Program-made: the position numbers and the translations under genes
The notes under the pieces: generated by a model
The model's database searches: none
What the model saw: the letters and a program-made list of their open reading frames with translations, nothing else
Told to the model about the DNA's origin: nothing
DNA from: Bacillota bacterium
GTDB lineage: Bacteria; Bacillota; Bacilli; Paenibacillales; NBRC-103111
NCBI GenBank assembly: GCA_023386955.1
Contig: JAEWIS010000033.1
Location: 124,001-188,000 of the forward strand
DNA: 64,000 nt
Direction of reading: 5' to 3'
In this document: positions 42,149 to 51,296 of the stretch, one piece after another
Layout of the letters: every line of letters starts with the position of its first letter
How positions within the stretch are numbered: position 1 is the first letter of the stretch

Positions 42149-43894
42149 CTATATTAACACATCAATATGTGAAAAGGAAGCAAATTCGAATAAACCCTTA
42201 TCAGTTAATTTCAGCTCGGGAATAACGGGAAGCGTCAGGAACGCCAGCGCCAAAAAAGGATTAAAGGCTTTGTGCGAACCGATATGGGCAAGTCCTTCAT
42301 GTAAGGTTTGCAGCGTTGTATTCACGGTATTGTAGTCCATATCAGACATTAATCCTGCGACAGGCAGAGCCAATGAGGCCACAACCTCCTCCCGCTCCAC
42401 TACCACCAAGCCCCCATTCATCCCTTGAACATGGCGGATAGCCGCCAATATCTCCTGATCCGAGGTGCCAACCGCCACAATATTATGGGAATCATGCGCC
42501 ACCGTACTGGCGATTGCCCCCCGTTTTAGCTGAAATCCCTTCACAATAGCCGCTCCGATATTTCCGGTAGCAAGGTGCCTTTCTACCACGATTAATTTCA
42601 ACAAGTCATGCTCAACGGAAGGCTGAAAAACACCGTCACGGATTTCAACCTGCTCTTTCAGATGACGGGTAACCAGGCTGTTGGGAATGAGCCCAATCAC
42701 ATTGCACAATGTGGATGTCAGCGGAATTTGCAGGTCGCTTAGTGCCACTTCCTTAGCGTTGATAGTGGGCAGAGACGGCCGGTCGGTATGAGCCGTTAAT
42801 GCCGCAGGAAATTCGGCTTCCACCAGCTGCCCCCGGTCCACGATACATCTTCCTTTTTTATAAACCCGATGAATGGAAATGTCATTGAGGTTATCCAGCA
42901 GCAGCAGATCCGCCTGGTAACCGGGCGCAACAGCCCCTACATGGCGCAGTCCGAAGCATTCGGCTGCATTCAGGGTAGCCATTTGAATGGCAGTAATGGG
43001 GTCTAATCCCTTGCCGATGGCCAGCCGGACAATATGGTCGACGCTACCTTCCTCAATTAAATCATCCAGGTGTTTGTCATCGGTCACGAACAGGCATCTC
43101 CGGGAATTCTGCGGGGTGACGGCGGGAAGCAGAGCCTCCAAATCCTTGGCTACAGTGCCTTCCCGGATCATCAGATACATCCCCAGCTCCAGGCGGTCCT
43201 TGGCTTCGCGGCTGTTAATGCTCTCATGATCGGTGCGGATGCCTGCCGACAGATAGATATTTAAGTCCTCCCGGCCGATGCCCGCGGCATGACCGTCAAT
43301 GACACCACCGTTCCGCTGTGCCATACATAGCTTGTCCATCATTCCCTGATCCGCACGGGCAACAGCCGGAAAATCCATCACCTCCGCCAGACCCAGAACC
43401 CGGGGGTCCGCCATAAAGGGAGCAAGCTGCTCAGCCGCAAGCGTTGCTCCATTGCTCTCAAAGGACGTTGCGGGTACACAAGAGGGCAGCATAACGAAAA
43501 TATCCATGGGCACTCCCGCGGCATCATCCAGCATGTATTGAATCCCCTTCTCCCCTGCCACATTGGCAATTTCATGGGGATCGGTGATCACCGTGGTTAC
43601 GCCGTGCTGAAGCACTACCTTGGCAAATTCACCCGGCAAAAGCATGGAGCTTTCGATATGGATATGCCCGTCGATAAATCCCGGGACGATCATTTTTCCC
43701 CTGGCATCCATCACCTCATGGCCTTCATAGGAACCAATGCCCGCGATGATTCCATCCGCAATGGCAATATCTCCTTCCATCAATTCCCCCGTAAAAACAT
43801 TTACGATAGTCCCGTGTTTGATCACCAAGTCTGCAGGGATTTGCTTGCCTGCTACTTGAATGCGTTTAGTTAATGCTGACGTATGGTTGGACAT
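42149..43894 (-). CDS. ade: Adenine deaminase
   Basis: 581 residues, amidohydrolase family, converting adenine to hypoxanthine and ammonia. Metal site GHIHIESSMLLPGEF, ITDPHEIANVAG, GVIDGHAAG and VAHDSHNIVAVG are diagnostic. AAAGGAG is 8 bases before the ATG. Upstream lie a consensus promoter, an adenine-type purine riboswitch and a terminator. The enzyme for adenine breakdown would therefore be made when adenine is plentiful. Confidence 0.96.
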   Translation of the reverse strand: MSNHTSALTKRIQVAGKQIPADLVIKHGTIVNVFTGELMEGDIAIADGIIAGIGSYEGHEVMDARGKMIVPGFIDGHIHIESSMLLPGEFAKVVLQHGVTTVITDPHEIANVAGEKGIQYMLDDAAGVPMDIFVMLPSCVPATSFESNGATLAAEQLAPFMADPRVLGLAEVMDFPAVARADQGMMDKLCMAQRNGGVIDGHAAGIGREDLNIYLSAGIRTDHESINSREAKDRLELGMYLMIREGTVAKDLEALLPAVTPQNSRRCLFVTDDKHLDDLIEEGSVDHIVRLAIGKGLDPITAIQMATLNAAECFGLRHVGAVAPGYQADLLLLDNLNDISIHRVYKKGRCIVDRGQLVEAEFPAALTAHTDRPSLPTINAKEVALSDLQIPLTSTLCNVIGLIPNSLVTRHLKEQVEIRDGVFQPSVEHDLLKLIVVERHLATGNIGAAIVKGFQLKRGAIASTVAHDSHNIVAVGTSDQEILAAIRHVQGMNGGLVVVEREEVVASLALPVAGLMSDMDYNTVNTTLQTLHEGLAHIGSHKAFNPFLALAFLTLPVIPELKLTDKGLFEFASFSHIDVLI

Positions 43895-43934
43895 AAGAGC
43901 TGCTCCTTTTATTGGAATTTCATATGTAGATAAA

Positions 43935-43997
43935 TAAAAAAATCCCGATTACAAATAACATACACACCACAGTGTGCATCTTACTGTAATCAGGATT
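43935..43997 (-). terminator. Riboswitch-controlled terminator before ade
   Basis: The minus strand arms AATCCTGATTACA and TGTAATCGGGATT close a long hairpin followed by seven T. The 5' arm is the same sequence that forms the 3' side of P3 and the P1 junction of the aptamer, so the two folds exclude each other. Ligand-bound aptamer would prevent termination. Confidence 0.88.
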
Positions 43998-44052
43998 TTA
44001 CGGTTCCTGGTAGAGACCCTTATACCATATCTATAAGGTTATACGATGAATA
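43983..44052 (-). promoter_or_regulatory. Adenine-specific purine riboswitch aptamer
   Basis: Conserved blocks are present: GTATAA, P2 CCTTATA / TATAAGG around GATATGG, CTACC, P3 CAGGA / TCCTG around ACCGTAAA, and CTGATTAC. The base before GATTA is T (U in RNA), the specificity position that selects adenine rather than guanine. The P1 helix appears weak, as in other adenine ON switches. It is about 15 bases from the promoter start point. Confidence 0.92.
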
Positions 44053-44073
44053 TGGAATTTTTTACTTTTAGGA

Positions 44074-44102
44074 ATTATAACAGCCTCTTGACTGAAGTGC
44101 AA
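44074..44102 (-). promoter_or_regulatory. Promoter of the riboswitch-ade transcript
   Basis: The minus strand has TTGCAC, 17 bases and TATAAT with a TG one base upstream (extended -10). Near consensus. Confidence 0.85.
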
Positions 44103-44159
44103 TAACGTTTTACGCAGTGAATAATCTGCCTGCTTTTGGCTGAAATTTCAGATATGCCG

Positions 44160-44188
44160 TTGACATTCTGAGCATACGGGAATATACT
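44160..44188 (+). promoter_or_regulatory. Promoter of the cadA-type gene
   Basis: TTGACA, 17 bases, TATACT. Start point near 44195, just before an imperfect palindrome that could hold an ArsR-family repressor. Confidence 0.82.
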
Positions 44189-44196
44189 TCGGATAT

Positions 44197-44222
44197 AACA
44201 AATGAATGATTGCTCATATGTT
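44197..44222. promoter_or_regulatory. Candidate ArsR/SmtB-family operator at the cadA promoter
   Basis: AACAAATGA, 8 bases, TCATATGTT: inverted arms matching at 8 of 9 positions, with the TGA...TCA spacing common to SmtB/CzrA-type sites. It lies at the predicted start point. The nearby ArsR-type gene is the natural candidate to bind it. Confidence 0.5.
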
Positions 44223-44252
44223 TTAGTGATCATAAAAGAGAAGGTGACTATC

Positions 44253-46565
44253 ATGGAACTGGCAAAAAAGGAGTTATTGCTGGAAGGTCTGGATTGCGCC
44301 AACTGTGCGATGAAAATTGAAAATGAAGTCAAAAAGATTAATGGAGTAACCTCCTGCACGGTAAATTTTGCGACCACGATGATGCAGATTGAAACTGCCG
44401 CTGGCGACGAAGGTCCCGTAATGGAGGAAGCCATCAAACGGGTCAATAAGCTGGAGCCACACATCAAGGTGAAGGAATTCAAGAAAAAGGTGTCCCGGGG
44501 TTCGGCCAGAGCCAGGCTTGAGGCAGCAGCAGCCCAAAGCAGCGCAAGCGTTAGCCCGCATAGCGGCCATTCCCACGGAGATGCATGCTGCAGCCATGAT
44601 CATGCTGATCATGATCACAGCAATAAGCAAAACCACGGGCACGCGCATGAGCATGGACATGATCATGAGGATGAAGACGACGGTCACGGCCATTCCCATG
44701 GGAATGAAAACACCACCAGAATGATAACCCGGCTGCTGGCTTCCGGAGCCGTCCTCGCCGCAGGTATATTGGCTCCCGTTTCGGGACTGGCGGAATTAGC
44801 GATCTTCGTAGCGGCGTATGTCATTATCGGCGGAGACATCGTATGGCGGGCTCTCCGGAACATTATCCGCGGCCGCGTGTTCGATGAGAACTTCTTGATG
44901 GCGATTGCGACAATCGGCGCCTTCGCCACCCGACAATATTCGGAAGGCGTAGCGGTTATGCTGTTCTATCAGATCGGCGAGCTCTTCCAGGGCATTGCCG
45001 TGAACCGCTCCCGCAAATCCATCAAATCCTTGTTGGATATCCGCCCCGATTATGCCAACCTGAAAAGCGGCAATGATACCATCCGCGTTTCACCCGAGGA
45101 AGTAGAAATCGGAGATATCATTGTGGTCCGCCCCGGGGAAAAGGTTCCGCTGGATGGCCATGTGGTGGAAGGTGCCTCCGCTATGGACACCTCCGCTCTG
45201 ACTGGGGAATCCGTGCCGCGGGAGGTAGAGCCGGGCAGCGAGGTGCTGAGCGGCTTCATTAATAAAAATGGCGTGCTGACCATTGAAGTAACGAAGGATT
45301 TTGGGGAATCCACTGTTTCGAAAATACTGGACCTGGTGCAAAATGCCAGCAGCAAAAAGGCGCCTACGGAGAATTTCATTACCAAGTTCGCCAGATACTA
45401 TACCCCTGCCGTAGTTATTATCGCTCTTCTGCTGGCCCTTATTCCTCCCCTTGTTCTGGCGGATGCCAGCTTTAGTGATTGGATTTACCGGGCACTGGTG
45501 TTCCTTGTAATCTCGTGTCCCTGCGCGCTGGTGGTCTCCATCCCTCTTGGTTTCTTCGGGGGAATCGGCGCCGCCTCCAAAAACGGCATTCTGGTGAAGG
45601 GCAGCAACTATCTGGAGGCCCTCAATGATGTAAAGTTTGTGGTTTTTGATAAAACCGGCACTCTCACCAAAGGCGCTTTTACGGTAACCGGCATCCACCC
45701 CGAAGGGGGCTTTACGGAAAATGAGCTGCTGGAGTATGCCGCCTTCGCCGAAATCCACTCCAGCCACCCTATTGCCGTATCCGTCCGGACTGCTTATGGC
45801 AAGGACATTCCGGAGACCGCCATTAAGGACTACAACGAAATCTCCGGACATGGCATCCGGGTGTTGGTGAACGGGAACGAGGTTCTGGCAGGCAACGGCA
45901 AGCTGATGAAGGCTGAGCAGATCAGCTTTGGCCAGCCGGATGTGACAGGCACTCTGGTGCATGTGGCGGTAAATAAACAATATGCAGGTTACCTGGTGAT
46001 CTCCGATGAGCCCAAGGCCGACTCGGCCAAAGCCATCCGCCAGCTCAAATCCATCGGCATCAAACGCACCGTCATGCTGACAGGCGACGCCAAGCCTGTA
46101 GCAGAAGCCGTCGGTAAGCAGCTGGGTCTTGATGAGGTTCACGCCGAGCTTCTTCCCCAGCACAAGGTGGAGCAAATCGAACGTCTGGGCCGGCTGAAGA
46201 GCCCCAAGGAGAAGATCGCCTTTATCGGCGACGGCATCAACGATACCCCCGTATTGGCTCAGGCGGATGTAGGAATTGCCATGGGCGGTCTGGGATCAGA
46301 TGCAGCCATCGAAGCAGCCGACATCGTCATCATGACCGATGAACCCTCCAAGGTAGGAGAAGCTATCCACATTGCCAAACGGACCCGGACGATTGTCTGG
46401 CAGAATATCTTTTTCGCCATGGGTGTGAAAATCATCTTCCTCAGCTTGGGCGCCTTCGGAATCGCAACTATGTGGGAAGCCGTATTCGCCGACGTAGGGG
46501 TTACCCTCCTCGCAGTTCTGAATGCCATGCGGGTGATGAAGGTTAAATCCAATACCGCGGCTTAA
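44253..46565 (+). CDS. cadA: CadA/ZntA-type heavy-metal exporting P-type ATPase
   Basis: About 770 residues. It has an N-terminal metal-binding domain (GLDCANCAMKIENEV), a linker of about 50 residues very rich in His (repeated HDH, HGH, HEHGH), then the P1B ATPase core. The core has the membrane motif SCPCAL, phosphorylation site DKTGTL, TGES and GDGINDTP. The CPC motif and family resemblance fit Zn2+/Cd2+/Pb2+ efflux. ATG 44253 has GAAGGTG upstream; the ATG at 44202 has no site. Own promoter and operator upstream. Confidence 0.93.
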   Translation: MELAKKELLLEGLDCANCAMKIENEVKKINGVTSCTVNFATTMMQIETAAGDEGPVMEEAIKRVNKLEPHIKVKEFKKKVSRGSARARLEAAAAQSSASVSPHSGHSHGDACCSHDHADHDHSNKQNHGHAHEHGHDHEDEDDGHGHSHGNENTTRMITRLLASGAVLAAGILAPVSGLAELAIFVAAYVIIGGDIVWRALRNIIRGRVFDENFLMAIATIGAFATRQYSEGVAVMLFYQIGELFQGIAVNRSRKSIKSLLDIRPDYANLKSGNDTIRVSPEEVEIGDIIVVRPGEKVPLDGHVVEGASAMDTSALTGESVPREVEPGSEVLSGFINKNGVLTIEVTKDFGESTVSKILDLVQNASSKKAPTENFITKFARYYTPAVVIIALLLALIPPLVLADASFSDWIYRALVFLVISCPCALVVSIPLGFFGGIGAASKNGILVKGSNYLEALNDVKFVVFDKTGTLTKGAFTVTGIHPEGGFTENELLEYAAFAEIHSSHPIAVSVRTAYGKDIPETAIKDYNEISGHGIRVLVNGNEVLAGNGKLMKAEQISFGQPDVTGTLVHVAVNKQYAGYLVISDEPKADSAKAIRQLKSIGIKRTVMLTGDAKPVAEAVGKQLGLDEVHAELLPQHKVEQIERLGRLKSPKEKIAFIGDGINDTPVLAQADVGIAMGGLGSDAAIEAADIVIMTDEPSKVGEAIHIAKRTRTIVWQNIFFAMGVKIIFLSLGAFGIATMWEAVFADVGVTLLAVLNAMRVMKVKSNTAA

Positions 46566-46582
46566 CGGTTCCACTCTTTAAC

Positions 46583-46618
46583 AAAAAGCAGCCACTCCAC
46601 AAAGGAATGGCTGCTTTT
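46583..46618. terminator. Bidirectional terminator between cadA and the ArsR-type gene
   Basis: AAAAAGCAGCCA-CTCC / GGAA-TGGCTGCTTTT, with A and T runs on both sides, between convergent genes. Confidence 0.9.
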
Positions 46619-46624
46619 CTGTTG

Positions 46625-47017
46625 TTATTCTTCTTCCGCTTCCAGCGTCCCATGGTTATGGGCGATATGGATAAGCGTCTGGGCAAGGATTTGCTCCACA
46701 TGGCTATCGTCCAAGGAATAAAACGCCGTTTTCCCCGCTTTGCGCCTTTTGACAATCCGCATATCCCGAAGATAACGCAGCTGGTGGGAGATTGCAGATT
46801 GGTTCATGTCGGTTAAGGCGGACAGATCCGTCACGTTTAATTCCTTCTGCAGCAAGAGACTAATCAGCTTCAGCCGGGTCACATCACCAAAGGCCTTAAA
46901 CCAATCTGCCGCTTCAACCGCTATATGTTCATCAATCATATTTTTGCGAATCTCATTTAACTCATGCTCCGAGCAAGTTCCCGCTTGGTCCTGCTTAAGC
47001 TCATTTTTTGGATCCAA
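46625..47017 (-). CDS. ArsR/SmtB-family metal-responsive repressor
   Basis: 130 residues. Winged helix with MNQSAISHQLRYLRDM as recognition helix. The alpha-3 position reads ELNVTDLS, without the Cys pair of arsenic/cadmium sensors. The C-terminal helix has DDSH and HIAH, matching the D-x-H / H-x-x-H zinc site of CzrA-type proteins. There is also an N-terminal Cys (GTCSEHE). The likely ligand is Zn2+ or Co2+. It probably represses the convergent cadA from its promoter side. TTG start with GGAG 10 bases upstream; the start is moderately sure. Confidence 0.88.
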   Translation of the reverse strand: MDPKNELKQDQAGTCSEHELNEIRKNMIDEHIAVEAADWFKAFGDVTRLKLISLLLQKELNVTDLSALTDMNQSAISHQLRYLRDMRIVKRRKAGKTAFYSLDDSHVEQILAQTLIHIAHNHGTLEAEEE

Positions 47018-47092
47018 CCCTCACCATCTCCATCCCCTGTGTACCATTCCCGTGTAAAAATTACTCTTAACGAGTGCATGTACCCAGTTTAA

Positions 47093-47152
47093 TGCATTTG
47101 GCGCTTGAATACAAAAGCCTTCCTATAATATAGGCTGTATTCCAAATGATGC
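47093..47152. repeat. Long imperfect dyad upstream of the ArsR-type gene
   Basis: GCATTTGG / CCAAATGATGC outer arms and GAATACA-AGCCT / AGGCT-GTATTC inner arms surround a TATAATATA centre that includes a perfect TATAAT on the plus strand. It may be an operator/promoter region. No gene starts directly from it on the plus strand. Confidence 0.5.
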
Positions 47153-47169
47153 ACTAAAGCATATACCCT

Positions 47170-47206
47170 GGCCCGGACAGCAACCTTGCTGCCCGGGTTT
47201 TCTTTA
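47170..47206 (+). terminator. Strong hairpin with T tail and no obvious upstream gene
   Basis: CCCGGACAGCA-ACC-TTGCTGCCCGGG followed by TTTTCTTT. On the plus strand it would end any transcript coming from the dyad region, giving an RNA of roughly 70 bases. Confidence 0.6.
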
Positions 47207-47235
47207 TGCCAGGTCTCTTAAGATATTCTTCATAG

Positions 47236-47832
47236 TTATCACAGGTTAAAGCCCAGCTCCGGTGTCAGGCTTACACGGATAAAGACTCCAATACAGGGGG
47301 TTCCTTAATCCGCATAAAGGAGCTCATTATTGATAAAGAGAAATTAATGATCACGCTTAAGGATAAACCCATTACCCTTACTCCCTTGGAGTTTGCCATT
47401 TTGGAGCAAAAGTCCAAAATGGAGCTTATTACGGGAGTCTCTCATGACTTAAAAACACCCTTAACCAGCATTATCGGGTACTTAGAGCTGTTACGAACGG
47501 AATCCTATCAAGACCAGGAGGAATACAACCGGTTTCTTCAAAATTCCTACAACCGGGCGATGCACCTCAAGAAGCTCATTGACGATTTATTCGAATATAC
47601 CCGGCTCACGACGCCGGATGTCCAATTAAGCTTAAAAGCAGTAGACGTGTATGAGCTGCTGGAGCAAATGTTAATTGAATTATGTTTCCATTATAAAAAA
47701 ATCGGCTTCTCGCCCCTTGTGGCTACAATAGACAGCAACAAATTCGCCAGAGCCATAGATAATTTGCTGATGTATGCTCTCAATATTCTGAAAAACCGTT
47801 TATATTTTTTTTATCGCTGTTCCTTTAGATAG
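47236..47832 (+). pseudogene. Relic fusing fragments of a response regulator and a histidine kinase (VanR/VanS type)
   Basis: A single open frame without a credible start begins with a VanR-like linker (QVKAQLR) and the first strands of an OmpR-type DNA-binding domain (LTPLEFAIL). It jumps directly to a histidine kinase dimerisation domain (MELITGVSHDLKTPLTSIIGYLELL, given as the motif). The receiver, the rest of the winged helix, the kinase sensor and most of the ATP domain are missing. The N-box is degenerate (IDNLLMYALN). A large internal deletion joined adjacent genes. A short protein from ATG 47347 is possible but unlikely to work as a kinase. Confidence 0.8.
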
Positions 47833-47856
47833 GAACGAAATCATGCAATAAATCAC

Positions 47857-50511
47857 TTAATTTTCCCGCACCAGAGCTTCAATGATCTTGACCTTATTCA
47901 GCCTGCGCATGGGTTGAACCGTTGCGGCAAATGTCGTGATCATGGCTCCTGCACAGGCAATGCCGATGCTGCTCCAGGGAACCGTCCAGACGATTTCCAC
48001 AGCATCCATAAACAGACGGTGTATGCCATAGCTTACAGCCGTACCGATTGCAGCACCGTAAACTCCAGCAATTACCCCATAAAAAACACCTTCTAAAAGG
48101 ATCATCCTGTTCATTTGCCGTTGTGTCATACCGATCGCCTTCAGAACAGCGAATTCCTTGGAACGCAGGATCAGATTGGTGCTCACGGTGTTGACAATGT
48201 TCAAGAACGAGATAAGAGCAATGACTCCCATAAAACCGTACAGAAAGATACTGGCGATCATGGCATCATTCTTCGCTTGCTCCAGCTCTGCCACCCGATC
48301 CGTATAGTTGTAGCCGCCATCGTACTTGGTTAACGCGTGAAGGTAGTCCGTTATCGGTTTATGGGGGCGGTCAGAATAGGCAAGAATGAATATTCTGGCG
48401 AAGTTATCGTTGCCAACGATTTTCTCATAAACGGCGGGCGTCGTAATGAAACCAAGAATAGCACTCTCACTGGGGCTGGAGGATAACAAATCCTGTTCAG
48501 CAATACCGGCCACCGTAACGGTTTGATATCCTTGCTTGGAGTCCATAGCATAGATTTTGATTTTATCTCCAACCTTGAAGGTGGTCTGGTCGATAATTAA
48601 CCGTTTCCCTTGATCCGTGATCGTGCTTACTTTTTGAACAACAATGACACCATTCTCCCTTTCCATACTTTCTTTGTTAAGGGTTCCGGAGGTAAGCTTC
48701 GACCGCCAAGCATCCAAGCTGTTATCCCCATAGGAGAAAAGAAAGTTGTTGCTTGTCCGGTATCCCCCTTCAGCCTCCACACCATGATTTAACCCTCTGA
48801 GTTCAATGTATCTGGGGTTAAGCTTCTCTTTCGGGATAACAGCCATCACTTGACTATTGTAAAATTTATAGGCATGCTCTACAGCGTCCAGTTTGAGAAT
48901 ATCCTCATAAATGGAGTCCTCTATCCGTTTGGAGGGGCCCTCATACATAAGAGAATACGAATATTGGCTGCCCGACAGCTGCGTGGTTTGCTTCAAGAAA
49001 TCAATCAACCCATTGCAGACAATAAACAACACGATGCTGATTACCATGGAAAATGCCGTTATACGGAAGCGCTTCTTATTGCGCTTCAGATTCCGCATGG
49101 CAAATTGGCCTTCCATGCCAAAGAGCTTCTGGACAAGGATAGATTTTTTAGCCCGTGCAGCTTTGTCCGCCTTGGACGTATCCTGTTTCTGAACCGCTTC
49201 AAGAGGAGATACCCGCGACGCCATTCTGGCTGGTCCGATGGCTGAAACATACACACTGACCAGCCCCAATACTCCGGCCAAGATTAATACCGGGTAAGAA
49301 ATAATCATTCTCATGCCATTTAGAAGACCCAGCTGCAGAAAACTGATATAGGAAAACAGAAGCTTCATAAACACAGTCCCTGTAAAAATCCCTATAGGGA
49401 TACCGATGGAGCTTAATATTGACGCTTCTTTGATAACAATGCTGCGGATCTGGGCCGGAGTAGCACCTAAACAGCGCAGCATGCCGAATTGGGAAATCCG
49501 TTCCACCACAGAAATATGAAAGGTATTATAAATGACTGCTATGGTGCAAATCATGATAAAGGCGGCCACAGCAGTGTAGGCCAGGATAAGACTCTTATTT
49601 ACACCCTCGTAGGTGCTTTTCCCATACAGCTTCAGGAATTCGTTATTGTACTCCACTCTGAAGGTCTCCACACCGGATTCCCGGTATAACTCTCTGGCGG
49701 AATCCTCTGTCACCTTACCGACGCTCAAGGAAGACAGGATGGATTCTGTCTTTTCTTTTATTTGATCCATTGTTTTCATTTTGGTGTAGACAAAGTATTT
49801 CTTCGCCCCATCAAACGTCTGGTTATCGTTAAATGTGATGGCCGGGAGTATGAATGTGGATGACCAGCTGCCGCGGCCGATCTCCTCCATATATCCGACC
49901 ACCGTATAGTCATGCTGGGTTTGGGCTTCGAAGCTCTCGTCCAGATCCCAACCAAAATCGCCCAATCCATTAATAATCCTCTCTTCGCCAGTGGAAGCTA
50001 CCTTGCGTATACCCAGGTTCAGCTTTATCCGTTCGCCGAGTTGAGGAGGTACCGAAAAATGACTCAAGCTTCTTGAAGAAAGAATAATTTCGTCCGGTTT
50101 CTCCGGCAGTCTGCCAGATTCCAGCCGTACCTGAAGCATGTCCATGGCTTCCGAATCGTACCCCTTAATGTTCAGGTAGCGGTAAGGGGCAGCATTGGGG
50201 TTTTCCCGTTTTTCCTTTTCACTTGTTTCATTAATGACAGCATATCCTTCCCGGCTAATAACCCCTGCTCCTTCAACCGATGCATGGAAGGTTACCTTGG
50301 AAACCGCTTCTCCTGGAATGCCGTTAAAGGAAACATGGTAATCGCCATAATCCTGGATGGTATGCCTGATTAATTGGTCTCTATAGCTCACTCCAATGGT
50401 TCCGATGGCCGTAAATAACGTCACCGACAACACGATACCCAATATGGTCAACAACGATCTTTTTTTCTGACCCTTTATATATTTCAGGGTTAGGCCCGTG
50501 TAGCTGTTCAC
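47857..50511 (-). CDS. ABC transporter permease with two FtsX-type domains
   Basis: 884 residues. An N-terminal helix (LLTILGIVLSVTLFTAIGT) and a large extracellular domain are followed by an FtsX core (about 310-440). A second cytoplasmic/membrane start (RFRITAFSMVISIVLFIV), another large extracellular domain and a C-terminal FtsX core with LRSKEFAVLKAIGMTQRQM complete it. GTG start overlapping the ATPase gene stop (GTGA). Such mechanotransmission-type permeases act in lipid, lipoprotein or antimicrobial-peptide handling. It is longer than BceB-type permeases. Confidence 0.9.
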   Translation of the reverse strand: MNSYTGLTLKYIKGQKKRSLLTILGIVLSVTLFTAIGTIGVSYRDQLIRHTIQDYGDYHVSFNGIPGEAVSKVTFHASVEGAGVISREGYAVINETSEKEKRENPNAAPYRYLNIKGYDSEAMDMLQVRLESGRLPEKPDEIILSSRSLSHFSVPPQLGERIKLNLGIRKVASTGEERIINGLGDFGWDLDESFEAQTQHDYTVVGYMEEIGRGSWSSTFILPAITFNDNQTFDGAKKYFVYTKMKTMDQIKEKTESILSSLSVGKVTEDSARELYRESGVETFRVEYNNEFLKLYGKSTYEGVNKSLILAYTAVAAFIMICTIAVIYNTFHISVVERISQFGMLRCLGATPAQIRSIVIKEASILSSIGIPIGIFTGTVFMKLLFSYISFLQLGLLNGMRMIISYPVLILAGVLGLVSVYVSAIGPARMASRVSPLEAVQKQDTSKADKAARAKKSILVQKLFGMEGQFAMRNLKRNKKRFRITAFSMVISIVLFIVCNGLIDFLKQTTQLSGSQYSYSLMYEGPSKRIEDSIYEDILKLDAVEHAYKFYNSQVMAVIPKEKLNPRYIELRGLNHGVEAEGGYRTSNNFLFSYGDNSLDAWRSKLTSGTLNKESMERENGVIVVQKVSTITDQGKRLIIDQTTFKVGDKIKIYAMDSKQGYQTVTVAGIAEQDLLSSSPSESAILGFITTPAVYEKIVGNDNFARIFILAYSDRPHKPITDYLHALTKYDGGYNYTDRVAELEQAKNDAMIASIFLYGFMGVIALISFLNIVNTVSTNLILRSKEFAVLKAIGMTQRQMNRMILLEGVFYGVIAGVYGAAIGTAVSYGIHRLFMDAVEIVWTVPWSSIGIACAGAMITTFAATVQPMRRLNKVKIIEALVREN

Positions 50512-51191
50512 TGTCCACTCACCTCATTTTGCACGATTGACCCGTCTTTAATCCTCACCACACGGTCTGCGCGCTCCGCAATATTCAAATCATGGGTGAT
50601 CATGATCAAGGTTTGATTATATTTCTTCACCGAAAAGGTAAGCAGGTCGACGATTTCATTGCTGTGTTTGCTGTCGAGATTGCCTGTCGGCTCATCCGCC
50701 AAGATAATGGAGGGTTTGTTCATTAATGCCCGCCCGATCGCCGTTCTTTGCTGCTGTCCCCCGGATAGCTCGGAAGGCAGATGATGTCTTCGCTCTTGCA
50801 GTCCCAATACATCCAGCAGCTCTTCCACATAGGCTTCATCTGTCTTTTTGTTTTCCAGCAGCATGGGCAGCTTGATATTTTCCTCCGTGGTCAGAACCGG
50901 GATCAGATTATACGCTTGAAACACAAACCCGATCTTGCGTCTTCTGAATATGGCAAGCTCGTTTTCACTTTTGGTGTAGAGGTCCGAGCCGTCGATGATG
51001 ACTTGTCCGCTTGTCGGTCTGTCTACTCCCCCAAGTAAATGAAGCAAGGAGCTCTTTCCGGAGCCGCTTGCGCCTACAATGGCAACAAACTCTCCTTGTT
51101 TCACAGATATATTTACATTTTTCAAAGCCTCTACCTTGGCTTCTGCATGTCCATAGATTTTACTCAAATCAATCGTTTTTAAGATTTCCAT
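50508..51191 (-). CDS. ABC transporter ATP-binding protein (MacB/LolD type)
   Basis: About 227 residues. Walker [11 protein letters not shown]-loop [12 protein letters not shown], signature LSGGQQQR, Walker [13 protein letters not shown] and His switch ITHD are all intact. ATG 51191 has GGAGG 8 bases upstream; the earlier frame start is before that site. It is coupled to the permease gene and lies behind the two-component pair, which probably controls its expression. Confidence 0.95.
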   Translation of the reverse strand: MEILKTIDLSKIYGHAEAKVEALKNVNISVKQGEFVAIVGASGSGKSSLLHLLGGVDRPTSGQVIIDGSDLYTKSENELAIFRRRKIGFVFQAYNLIPVLTTEENIKLPMLLENKKTDEAYVEELLDVLGLQERRHHLPSELSGGQQQRTAIGRALMNKPSIILADEPTGNLDSKHSNEIVDLLTFSVKKYNQTLIMITHDLNIAERADRVVRIKDGSIVQNEVSGQ

Positions 51192-51260
51192 TATTTTTAC
51201 CTCCAACGCTGTTATTCCCTGCTTGTTAGTCATTATAAGCGCCGGGTCTTACGTTAAAGT

Positions 51261-51296
51261 GAAGAGGAAGCTTACATATTCGTAAGCTTCCCCTTC
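51261..51296 (-). terminator. Hairpin between the kinase and ABC genes
   Basis: The minus strand GAAG-GGGAAGCTTAC / GTAAGCTTCC-TCTTC is a long stem overlapping the kinase stop codon. Only a short T run follows, so it may reduce rather than stop transcription into the transporter genes. Confidence 0.6.

Noticed and set aside
43983..44052. Guanine-type purine riboswitch
   Set aside because: The specificity base before GATTA is T rather than C, and the downstream gene is adenine deaminase, so adenine is the better call.
45090..46175. Minus-strand open frame (361 codons) inside cadA
   Set aside because: Shadow of the P-type ATPase gene; all diagnostic motifs are on the plus strand.
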